From Epithemia pelagica (taxonomy: Eukaryota > Bacillariophyta > Bacillariophyceae > Surirellales > Surirellaceae), in the NCBI GenBank assembly GCA_946965045.2, contig OX337228.1, positions 2,604,001 to 2,668,000 on the forward strand: a DNA stretch of 64,000 nucleotides. Reading direction: 5' to 3'. Each line of letters opens with the position of its first letter. Position 1 is the stretch's first letter. Below are positions 26,901 to 35,644 of the stretch, piece by piece. The notes beneath the pieces were generated by a model. That model saw only the letters and a list, made by a program, of their open reading frames with translations. It ran no database searches and was not told the origin of the DNA. The position numbers and the translations under genes were made by a program.

Positions 26901-29234
26901 AAGATCGTCATTTCCGATAATATACAGGTCATCGCCACCATTCGACATCGTTACATTGTCATCTGGACCTGAAGAAGCAATTGAGGCAATGGTGGAAGAT
27001 GCTATTTCTTGTTCTCGACGTTCTTGTGACATGAACAAATCGTTCATGATACTTTGTTCTCGAGCATAGATATGCCCGGCAGCTGACCATTGATCAAATG
27101 CAAAATCATGCGTGTCCCACGCAAAGCCAATGGATTCTGGTCGAAGAAAGAAGCCTCCAGCCAAATTTCCGTAAGGCGATGCGAAAATGTCAAAAGCACC
27201 CCGTGATGCTCCTCCGGTGGTACTAGTCCCCGAAAAATTGAACTCTGCCGACGAAGCAGAATTCATTGGTTCTGTGAACATACTTCTATCCGCGCCGTTT
27301 GTCGTCCAAGGTGATGCGGCCTCCATTCTTTGCCCTGAAGAGATACGATCCGGCTTCACAAGATCAGAGCTTTCCATCAATTTCGCTTCGCCACCTTCTT
27401 TAGGAGGTTTTTCTATGCTAGGGGGTTTCTGTCCGAGCTTCTTTCGTTGTGCAGGTTTCAAGACATAGGTCAAGTTCTGGTTCGTCGTCGTCGTCACCAC
27501 TTTGGCACCGACCTGTTTGGTACTGGTTTGCCACACTCCACAGTCCTCGGTTGGTGATGTGGGGGACAATCCCACCACATCAAAAACGTCATTGACAATG
27601 TCATCCAGCAAACCCAGAACCAGAACGATATTGCGATTCCTCGTGCGATTGCATATATGTGGATTTTCGGGGAAATCCAAACCATTTGTTGTGGTATGGC
27701 GGGTATAGATTGTCTCTTCGTCAGATGATTTTTGTTCCAACTCATTGGATTCTTCCACCATGGGGAGCTCTTTCGCTGCAGTATTCTGTTGGTTCTGGGT
27801 TTCCGAGTCCCCTCCAGAGGATATCTCCATGGTAATTTTCAAAGTTTTCTTCCCATTGCGTTGCTTCGATTTCTTTTTGGCTTGTCGCCGGTTGTTCTGG
27901 GTTGGAGGTTCCTGTGGTTTGATCTTGGCATTATTGTTGCTCTTGTTGTTGTTTCGTGTGGACACTTGATGCATCTTTGGCGACATGCCTACGTCAGCTT
28001 CTTCCTGCAACAACAAAAGTTCTCGTTCCACTTGACGCGCCAGCTGTTGCTGGAGTACTTGTCGACCCACCGATCGCAACTTATCGGTGGCCGAGCCAAT
28101 TTGTATCAGAGGGCATACACACAGGGAATGGATCACGTCCATTGCGGACGAGGTGGATGACAACCCGCCGGAAATCCTCGTTTTCCCCTGTGATTCCACC
28201 AAGAAATGTCGCAGTAACGATTCTCGTACATGAGGTATGGAAGTGGATTGATCACGTCGGCACACCTCGCAAAGAACTTGGGCTACCAAAGAGGAGAGGA
28301 ACTGCGGACCTGCCGTCATGGCATCCAATCGCTGCAGTGTATTGGAGGATGAAAATGAGTGTTGCCAACCAAGTTTGGTGCTCTGCTTTACATGGGAGGC
28401 AAACGATTGTACCAACGCCATTTCAAGTCTGGATGTAATGTACATACTCAAGGGAAACCATCGTTCAGTGGGCTGAAACCAACTCGGTGAGGAGGATTGT
28501 GGTGTTTGTGGTTGAGTCAAAAAGTTTCCTCGTGACGTGAGATGTAACAGTTTCATCAACGAGTTTAGGTCTGTTGCAGGATCGGAGGTCGAAGCAATAT
28601 CACTTGCCAAACGGAGATAAACCGTTTTGGATTCACTTTGCAAAGTGGAGCAAAGGCATACCTTTTGCAACAAAACTTCATCGGCCTGTTGTTGCTCGTA
28701 TACAGGAGGAATGGCGTACCGATTTCCATCGCGTGTAATGAATCCACGGGCCATGACAGAATATTGAGGGGGAACCTGAGAGTTTTTCGTCCCTTTGTTT
28801 CGAAAGTTTTTGCTTGAGCGTGAATGATTTGTGCGAGAGCCTTGGAATATATCTCGTGGCTGAGAATATGGAAGATTGCTATTATTGTTGTTGATTGTCG
28901 ATACCCATTTGAGGAGTCTCGGCTTGTGTGTGCGTTCTCGTCGTGTGCGTTCATATTCGGTTGCGTGTTTGCCATCCCAGAGTGCCTGTTGTATGGAAGC
29001 AATGGGGTGTTGTATCGCACGAGGATGAATAGGTGTGGGAGGTGGCACTTGCAAGTTTATCATTTCCAGCAACAGCTGCGTCTCGTTTTCATCTTGCTGG
29101 ATCTCCAATGCGTGGATCAGTCTGTCCCAGGTCAAGGAACGAATCCATTCCTTGAGCTGCACTGGAGAGACCAAATCTGGGTTGTCACGTTGTGGTTGCC
29201 TGTTGTGTCTGTGGCTGCTCTGTTCTCGAGCCAT
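24000..29234 (-). CDS. Trf4/PAPD5-like non-canonical poly(A)/uridylyl transferase, one intron
   Basis: Exon 1 is 29,234-24,687 and exon 2 is 24,602-24,000, joined in phase 0 across a GTAAGC...CCACAG intron, giving 1,716 residues. The nucleotidyltransferase core is near the C-terminus: LYGSHVTGLCLP (Gly-Ser motif, ~1339), TSDVDFIICL (two catalytic Asp, ~1351/1353) and the third Asp in LRLDITFD (~1428). The PAP central helices follow (PLVLVLKQFLLDRGL, GGLSSYCLFLM). The splice restores FLDFYGNH-FDPRTTGIS, and the PAP-associated motif is in exon 2 (FVEDPLSMGNNVGRN). Such enzymes add A or U tails to nuclear or cytoplasmic RNA for decay. The ~1,300-residue N-terminal extension is unusual for the family. 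It is mostly Ser/Gln/Asn-rich with a short conserved-looking part at ~170-220. Confidence 0.88.
24603..24686 (-). other. 84-bp intron of the Trf4-like gene
   Basis: The donor is GTAAGC after a CAT codon and the acceptor CCACCACAG before TTTGATCCG. It keeps the frame (phase 0) and rebuilds the conserved FYG...FDPRTTGI stretch, which is disrupted if the intron is retained. Confidence 0.9.
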
Positions 29235-29386
29235 TATCTACTATCGAAACACTAGCCTCTGCTGGGATAGCTGCTGTTACAAGCTTGCAATTCATACCAG
29301 AATCACAGAGACGAGTTATTCATACTTGTATTGCAACAATGGAAAAATGGGTCCAGGAAAAGAAAAACTCGTGACTCGGGATCGGG
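29235..29386. promoter_or_regulatory. Short divergent promoter region
   Basis: The Trf4-like gene (minus, ATG 29,234) and the unrecognised plus-strand gene (ATG 29,387) start only 152 bp apart, so they probably share a bidirectional promoter. No canonical TATA box is evident. Confidence 0.45.
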
Positions 29387-29679
29387 ATGCGGGCTTTATT
29401 CATGGACGAATCGTTGGACAGGGATGCATTCGTATTGGGCGTGAGCGTTGACGGACCCGGATATTATCGACTCGTATCGCGGGGCGCACCTTTTCTGTTT
29501 GTGTCCACGCACGAAATTGTATTACAATATCTTCAAAGTGTAGGACCAGCAAAAGAGGCAGAAACCATTTCGTTGCCATTTTCGTTGTGGAAAGCGTTGT
29601 TGTTGCTTTTTACGTCGATCAACAAGAAGAGAATCGAAATTGTGTGCAACTACTATCAGAACTATCTGGTTTTATTGAT
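29387..29679 (+). CDS. Probable 5' exon of the unrecognised gene at 29,776
   Basis: A frame of 98 codons opens at the ATG at 29,387 (or 29,402, MDESLDRDAFVLG). Its first ~65 residues look coding (GPGYYRLVSRGAPFLFVS). A consensus donor GTAAGA at 29,680 and an AG at 29,774-29,775 define a 96-bp intron. The spliced frame needed to enter the downstream ORF is not the frame of this ATG, however. The last ~30 codons before the donor read plausibly in the other frame (CVQLLSELSGFID). Either a small indel or a second short intron lies near 29,580-29,610. Unresolved. Confidence 0.4.
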
Positions 29680-29775
29680 GTAAGAAGCTGTCTATTCCCA
29701 CACTGCTCATGATCTGTTGTCATTGTTCTCATACGGCGTATCATTGTCAATCCTTGTGCATGCGGACATGAATAG

Positions 29776-31062
29776 ATGGCACCGTTGGATGGACGTTGGG
29801 CACCCTCCCGATATCACAAAGAACTTCAACGTGCCATTGTGTTCCGCTCGTATGTTTCGATCCTTCGTTCTGGAGTTCGCAAGAAACAAACACAAGAAGC
29901 CATTCTAGAACGCCTTTTTCACAAGGGAGAGACCAACGAACACGGCGAACAAGTCCAGGAGCCACTCGTGCATCAAGCTGTTCAAGGATCCGGCCAATTT
30001 ACAGGTTTGTGTGATCGACACTCGTACATTTCCATTGATGGTGGCACGGGCGAACGCAAGGAAGAAGTGCGGTTGGTCGTTCAAGATTGTTTTACGAGAA
30101 CACTGAGTGTTCGATTCGTGATTGGCGAATCCTTTACTCGAGACTCGTTGTCCTTGGCCAAATTGTCGGACAACAAAAAATTAGTGTCAGGGCGAACCCT
30201 ACGGGCTGGTGCCGAAACGGCCCATCGCAATGGCCGAAAGGCTTATGAATTTGCCGTCGAGTTTTTGGATGAAAATCTTGAACTTCCTCCCAATAAAACT
30301 GTGGAAGACTACGACACGTACATATTGACCATGATGTGGAAAGATCAGAAACAACGAGCGATTCAAGATCCCCTCCTCGAAGACCAGCAGCAATCCAGCA
30401 GCAGCAACAACAACAAAACGCCGGATATTGGAACGCCTCCGAGCGATTGGATCTTTGATGGATGGGTTGCCTTTCGCCTCTATGGTCCCGTCGTCGACGA
30501 GTCCATGACGGAATACAAGACGGATATTTTTGCGGATCCTCTCGATTCTCTACCAGAGGACGAGGAGGATGCCGAAGAAGGGAGAACCATCAAGTCTGAG
30601 AGTGGCCTCACGTCGGTTGTACCCATGGCGGCCCCCGCTGCCGTCGCTACTCCCGCCACCACCCGCAAACGCATGGTACGAACTCCTCAAGGACCCTTTC
30701 CCCCGCATCTCACTGAAGAAGGGAAACGCCATGTTTTAGACCTTGTGCTGCAACGGGTCGCTACGCGGGAACGCTTGCTACAGGCAGAGATTACCTCCCT
30801 GCAGAAAAAGGCAGAAAGCTTGTCCAAAAGCATGGAAATGGAATTAAAGATTGCATTGGCAGTGGCCTCGGACGACCCGAATCATCAAGCCTGGAGCGAA
30901 TATCGTACTATGCAACGTGACTTGAAGCAAGTGTGGGCAGATATTGAACAAAAGCACAAGGACAACAAGACTCGGGATGCTTATGAATGCGAGATCGTTA
31001 ATGAATATCTTGGGGTCGCAACGGTGAAAAAGTTTCGATTTGATCCAAAGGTAATCTATTAA
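29776..31062 (+). CDS. Protein of unknown function with C-terminal coiled coil
   Basis: 428 residues from an ATG that may not be the true start, because a splice acceptor (AATAG) directly abuts it. I recognise no family. The N-terminal ~180 residues look globular (CDRHSYISIDGGTGERKEEVRLVVQDC; FVIGESFTRDSLSLAKLSDN). The middle is Gln/Ser/Asn-rich and acidic. The C-terminal ~120 residues form a heptad-like helix (RERLLQAEITSLQKKAESL) ending in a compact Phe-rich tail. No signal peptide or membrane segment is seen. It is divergent from the Trf4-like gene. Confidence 0.7.
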   Translation: MAPLDGRWAPSRYHKELQRAIVFRSYVSILRSGVRKKQTQEAILERLFHKGETNEHGEQVQEPLVHQAVQGSGQFTGLCDRHSYISIDGGTGERKEEVRLVVQDCFTRTLSVRFVIGESFTRDSLSLAKLSDNKKLVSGRTLRAGAETAHRNGRKAYEFAVEFLDENLELPPNKTVEDYDTYILTMMWKDQKQRAIQDPLLEDQQQSSSSNNNKTPDIGTPPSDWIFDGWVAFRLYGPVVDESMTEYKTDIFADPLDSLPEDEEDAEEGRTIKSESGLTSVVPMAAPAAVATPATTRKRMVRTPQGPFPPHLTEEGKRHVLDLVLQRVATRERLLQAEITSLQKKAESLSKSMEMELKIALAVASDDPNHQAWSEYRTMQRDLKQVWADIEQKHKDNKTRDAYECEIVNEYLGVATVKKFRFDPKVIY

Positions 31063-31327
31063 TCTAAACACTATGGTCGGGTTGTTTTGCTCCATTCTAC
31101 GTGTTTCCACAAAAAGCACCTTGACTCGCCCCGACGAGAACCAGACGATAGATGAATCGTTGTCATGAGACGCTTTCTGATGAGTTAACAAAACGCTTCT
31201 AGTGATGCTTCGGTCACCAGCTCTTGCGGAGCAGACGGCTTTTCTCCTTAGAAAGATGAGATTCGATGATTTTATGATAAATCCAATTCTCATTTGTCAT
31301 ATCATGTGTCCCAAGCGGCCAATTGTT

Positions 31328-33025
31328 TCATGAAGACGAGGTGATCGACTCATTCATAGCCGTTGGTGTTTTGAGAAGAAATTGCTCAACGATACAGGTT
31401 GTTCCACCGGTGTAGATTGTATCAGACCCCTGCGTTGCAAGAGCAAAGAGTTTATCTTGGTTGAATGCTGCATCGTTCAAAGATGACGATGCCTCCAATA
31501 CACGTACGGTATGGAGTGGAAGAGCGGAGCGAATATCCCATATCTTGAGTGTACCGTCGTGGCTACAGGAGTAAATTTGGTATGGATCCTTCCGAGACCA
31601 CTGTACTTGGGAAATCCATGCCTTGTGACTTGGCCGAAACACATTGTCCGAAACCAGTATACTAGTACTAGTAGACGCAGTTTGTGTGTCCACCCGTACA
31701 TCCCATAGCCGCAAACCACAATCCGGATGACCCGTCGCACAAATCCCTGGAGAATGAGGGGAAGAATCCAGGCAACCCACTACTCGTGATGTGTTGAGCG
31801 TCGTTAGACAGTCTTGACGTTCCATGTCCCAGACCTTGATAGAATGATCCCAGCTACATGTGATTACTCGATCGCCAATATCAGTTTTCGTACTAGCACC
31901 ACCGAAAAACGAGAGACCGCTGACTTTGGAGTTGTGTGCCTGTAGAGATATGGTAGGAGTCAAACGGCTGGGTGGTGTGGCACGTGTTTGGTCATGACTG
32001 TTCGCGCTCTTTGTTGCTGATTCCTTTCGCTTTTTAGTACTGGGACCATTTTCTTCGCCATCCCCGCTCTCATCCTCACTCGTGTTGTACCTCCACACAA
32101 AGACACCCCCATCCCAATCACCTGAGACGACACGCAACTCTGTCGGATCGTTGGATGATCCTGGCCAGAACACCACTGTCGAGACACTAGCTGCATGTTG
32201 TGCAGTGGCTCGACAGGTCAACCGACTGTCCTCGTTGTTCTGAGAACTATCGTTCTGATCAAGTCGTCCATTCCAAGAATGAAGCGCCACCGTGTGATCC
32301 ATAGATCCTGTGGCCATCCAAACGTTGCATGTTGTTGAATCTGCCGTCTCGGTGGTATCCATAAACGTAGCATCCATACATTTGATTGGACCATTGTGAG
32401 CTTTCGATGATGACGCTAGTGGTTTTAATGATTTATCACGGGCTTGCATCATGTGCAGGGATCCGTCGTAACAAGCTGCCACTACCATGGATGATGATGA
32501 CGATGATGACGACAAATTTTTCGGACAAACATCCACAGTTTGGAGAGCCGAAATCCAATCTGGCAATTGAGGACCTTCCCCTTCTGATGATTTGGGACTC
32601 GGAATAGAAGGAAAATAGGTGACCAATACGGCCTGTTCCAGCGACAAGCCCACTTGACGAACTTCTTTATCCAAGCTGGTTCGTAACAATCGACGAGAGT
32701 CCGGTCCCACCAAAAAGTCAAATTGTAATGGAGACAACAAACCAGATTCATCCTGGTCGTCGTCGTCCTTATCGTTTTCCTCATTGTCCTCTCGACCCAG
32801 TAAATGATTTAAAACAGTAGACAAACCCTTGCGCGTAAGATGGCTGGGGATTGCAATGGCTTCCGTTGGTACAACGAGACTTTGGTCGTGCCGAAATTCT
32901 GGCGCCAGTCGAAAGGTCACTCGAATTTGTTTCGACGAAGGCATGAACTCTTCCTCCATCTCCCCTGGCTCATCGTCCCCATTCTCTTGTAGGCTGTGAG
33001 TTGCTTTCTCATGAGATGGATCCAT
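31328..33025 (-). CDS. YTM1: Ribosome biogenesis WD40 protein YTM1/WDR12
   Basis: 565 residues. After a short acidic leader comes the NLE ubiquitin-like domain (IRVTFRLAPEF ... AIAIPSHLTRKGLSTVLNHLL ... FDFLVGPDSRRLLRTSLDKEV, ~30-145), which in Ytm1 binds the AAA+ ATPase Rea1/Midasin. It is followed by a seven-bladed WD40 propeller with repeated W-D ends (SWDHSIKVWDMER; SHDGTLKIWDIRS; GLRLWDVRV). Ytm1 works with Nop7 and Erb1 (PeBoW) in 27S pre-rRNA processing in the nucleolus. The propeller carries an acidic, Lys-rich insertion (residues ~325-355). The length is slightly greater than the yeast protein. The next gene downstream on the same strand is PUM3, another 60S factor. Confidence 0.93.
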   Translation of the reverse strand: MDPSHEKATHSLQENGDDEPGEMEEEFMPSSKQIRVTFRLAPEFRHDQSLVVPTEAIAIPSHLTRKGLSTVLNHLLGREDNEENDKDDDDQDESGLLSPLQFDFLVGPDSRRLLRTSLDKEVRQVGLSLEQAVLVTYFPSIPSPKSSEGEGPQLPDWISALQTVDVCPKNLSSSSSSSSMVVAACYDGSLHMMQARDKSLKPLASSSKAHNGPIKCMDATFMDTTETADSTTCNVWMATGSMDHTVALHSWNGRLDQNDSSQNNEDSRLTCRATAQHAASVSTVVFWPGSSNDPTELRVVSGDWDGGVFVWRYNTSEDESGDGEENGPSTKKRKESATKSANSHDQTRATPPSRLTPTISLQAHNSKVSGLSFFGGASTKTDIGDRVITCSWDHSIKVWDMERQDCLTTLNTSRVVGCLDSSPHSPGICATGHPDCGLRLWDVRVDTQTASTSTSILVSDNVFRPSHKAWISQVQWSRKDPYQIYSCSHDGTLKIWDIRSALPLHTVRVLEASSSLNDAAFNQDKLFALATQGSDTIYTGGTTCIVEQFLLKTPTAMNESITSSS

Positions 33026-33290
33026 TCTTGACGTTTAGGATCTGAACAAGAAAACTGAAATGATGAATGATGAATGGTCGGCATCAGATCCATCCGACAC
33101 AAAACACGTCCGTTTGTCGCCCGTTCCCCATATCACGTCGCACCTGAGTCGCTTTTATCCACACACACATAGCTATCCGTACCTTTCCCCTGTCCAATGC
33201 ACTTCTCCTATTTAAGCTTCATATATCAACTACTCATACTATGCAAAAGAAACGCCGACTCGTTAACAACCCTCTATCAATGCAACAATA

Positions 33291-35543
33291 CTATGAACTA
33301 GACTTGGAATTCTTCGTTTGAAGTTGGTTGAGAACAGCGCGTATTCCCGCCATGTGTTCAGTTCCCGTCGTTTGTTGCTTCAAAGCAGCTTGGTCGATAT
33401 CTATTGTGGAACGTAGCGATTGCACTTGAAGCATGGCGGCAACGACAAAGCCTCCACGATTGCCGCTCAAGACTAGCTCAGTCCATGGAGAGACAGCGCC
33501 CCGTTTCTTGGATTGCATGGCGTCGAACAAGGCCATGGCAAACAGGGGTTTTCTCGCCGTGTCCGTTTCGCGTCTTTTACTTTTCTTGTCCTCACTTGAT
33601 ATGGACAGCGTGGCATCAATTAATAGCAAGTTTTTGATGGCCACATGACCAATGGCGTGCTGCAAAATACCATCACTCTCCATCTTGTCGTCGTCCGTAT
33701 CTTTGAACACGGCGGCCACGACCGCACCCGCCAGTGCCGGGGATCGAAACTGTTGATACACAAACCGCAACACGGCCGATCCGGAACGAGAGAGCACAAG
33801 TTCCTTGGCATGTTGGACACACATGTCAATCAAGGGTTGCTGGAGGTATTGAAACAATTCTTGTTGGCGCAAGGCCAAGTCTTTTTTACTGGTGGGAATC
33901 TCCTTGCCTGTCGTCGAACCGTCTCCGGATTCCTCATTCTTGATTTGTACCATAGGAATTTTGCCCGGCTCCAAGACGGCCCATTCGTATGGATCCAGTA
34001 CTTTTCGTAAGAGACCGTCCTCATTCTGCATCAACAAGATGAATAAAAATAATTTGGAAGCGTGTTCCGACAAGGCCAGTTGCAACAAGGGATGATTATC
34101 GACCGAGTTTGTGTCCTCTGCGGTCTTGTCGTCTTGGTCCTTGTTTGTCTTTGATTCATTCTGAATTGTTGGGTTTGTAGCTGTCGGAGATGAGGGTGGT
34201 GGCGTTGTGAGCAATTCATTCAAAATGTTCTTGTGCAGCAAGACGGTGTCGTCTGTGAGTTGTACCAATCGAAGAATGGCGAGATAGGCTTGGGGATGCA
34301 ACAACCCAGATCGAGCATAACCCTTGAGAGATTTACAAATGCTTTTGCGATCCTTGGCGGTACCATAGGAAATAAAATCACACAACACGCGGACACCGGC
34401 CCGACTGCTCATCAAATGTACAGCAGAATCACAGACTGCGGCCCCTCCCTGTTCCAACAAGGAACGGACTTGAGTTCCCGAAACGACGGAGCAATAATCT
34501 CGCAACAAATCTTGGAAAAAAGAAAGTGCATACAAGTTCTTTTCCATTCCCTTGAGAACCAATTGTTGTACAAATGACAAAGTGGCCTCCTGATGTTGTG
34601 GAATCTGTTGGAGACAGTGTTCCAGTGTTGTACTATTGGTGGTCGTCGTTGGTTTGTTGTTGTTGTTGTTGTTGTCGTCGTCAAGCTCTTGCTCTTGGCT
34701 AATGAATAATGCCACATGGGGTCCAAATAATTGCAACTTGAGAGGAAAAAACTTTTTGGGGGACAAGGTGGTAAAGAGTGCTTCCACGACCTTACAGGCC
34801 ACAGCATGGACAGCGAGTTTGGGTAATTGCAGTGTCGACGCAGTCTTGCCCTTGTTCGTGTCGTTCTTGTTGTTGTTGTTATTATTGTTGGAAGCTGCCA
34901 GTAAAAAATTCTTGACCAGCTTTGCAGAGCATTGTTCATCTTTATGAGTATACTGAATGGCCTTGAGGACACAAAAGTGTGCATATTGGCTTTTGGACAA
35001 TTCGGGCAAGGTTCCAGCTTGTGCCGTCAATTCTTGTAACAGATTTTGTCGTTCCTCCATTGTCCCATGATGAAAAGCGGCTTGTGCGACACGAGCGGCG
35101 TCATGTTGCAAACAAATCTCCTTCACCTTGCCTTGAATCAAGGGCATGAGTTGTGTCATGAGTGTTCGTCGACGTGTGGGCGATACGTTTTTCTGCCGTA
35201 ATTCATTCCACAAGACCTTGGCCTCGGTTACCACATCGGCATGTTTGCGATTTGATTGACGAGCCTGTTTTTCTTCTCGATGTTGCTGATTGCTACCGGA
35301 CGCTTTTGTGGTTTGTTTAGCCTTGTTGTTGTTGTTCTTGTGCTTGTCCTGATGGTTCGTACGGCCCTGTTGGCCCTTCTTATTGTGGTCCATGCCTTTT
35401 TTGGAGGTTTCATGTTTCGCCTTTTTTCTTGGAGACTCGTTGCTATTGTTGTTGTTGTCACGTTTACCTGTCTTGGAGGAAGGCTTCCTCTTGTGTTTGT
35501 GGCTGCCTGTGGTATTGGATGCCGTCATGGTGGTAGTCGACAT
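33291..35543 (-). CDS. PUM3: Pumilio-like ribosome biogenesis protein (PUM3/Puf6)
   Basis: 750 residues from the ATG at 35,543 (MSTTTMTAS). The frame is open 40 codons further up, but that part is hydrophobic and non-conserved. The N-terminus is Lys/Asn-rich and probably a nuclear localisation region. The family core begins at KVLWNELRQKNVSPTRRRTLM, followed by Puf-like helical repeats (LPLIQGKVKEICLQHDAARVAQAAFHHGT; LSKSQYAHFCVLKAIQYT). A CPL-type C-terminal region contains SRSGSAVLRFVYQQF and ends with NRGGFVVAAML. PUM3/Puf6 binds double-stranded RNA without specificity and acts in 60S assembly (7S pre-rRNA processing). Runs of Asn in linkers are a local peculiarity. Confidence 0.88.
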   Translation of the reverse strand: MSTTTMTASNTTGSHKHKRKPSSKTGKRDNNNNSNESPRKKAKHETSKKGMDHNKKGQQGRTNHQDKHKNNNNKAKQTTKASGSNQQHREEKQARQSNRKHADVVTEAKVLWNELRQKNVSPTRRRTLMTQLMPLIQGKVKEICLQHDAARVAQAAFHHGTMEERQNLLQELTAQAGTLPELSKSQYAHFCVLKAIQYTHKDEQCSAKLVKNFLLAASNNNNNNNKNDTNKGKTASTLQLPKLAVHAVACKVVEALFTTLSPKKFFPLKLQLFGPHVALFISQEQELDDDNNNNNNKPTTTTNSTTLEHCLQQIPQHQEATLSFVQQLVLKGMEKNLYALSFFQDLLRDYCSVVSGTQVRSLLEQGGAAVCDSAVHLMSSRAGVRVLCDFISYGTAKDRKSICKSLKGYARSGLLHPQAYLAILRLVQLTDDTVLLHKNILNELLTTPPPSSPTATNPTIQNESKTNKDQDDKTAEDTNSVDNHPLLQLALSEHASKLFLFILLMQNEDGLLRKVLDPYEWAVLEPGKIPMVQIKNEESGDGSTTGKEIPTSKKDLALRQQELFQYLQQPLIDMCVQHAKELVLSRSGSAVLRFVYQQFRSPALAGAVVAAVFKDTDDDKMESDGILQHAIGHVAIKNLLLIDATLSISSEDKKSKRRETDTARKPLFAMALFDAMQSKKRGAVSPWTELVLSGNRGGFVVAAMLQVQSLRSTIDIDQAALKQQTTGTEHMAGIRAVLNQLQTKNSKSSS

Positions 35544-35644
35544 TCCACATAGAAATACAAGGGAGAAGGAAAAAATGAACAAAGAAATCCGATGGTTGTG
35601 GTTCCTGTGGAATTTTAAAACTGGAATTTGAAAGTTCAAACTGT
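35544..35644. promoter_or_regulatory. 101-bp divergent promoter
   Basis: PUM3 (minus) and the PPR-like gene (plus) start 101 bp apart with nothing between, so a shared bidirectional promoter is likely. Confidence 0.45.
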
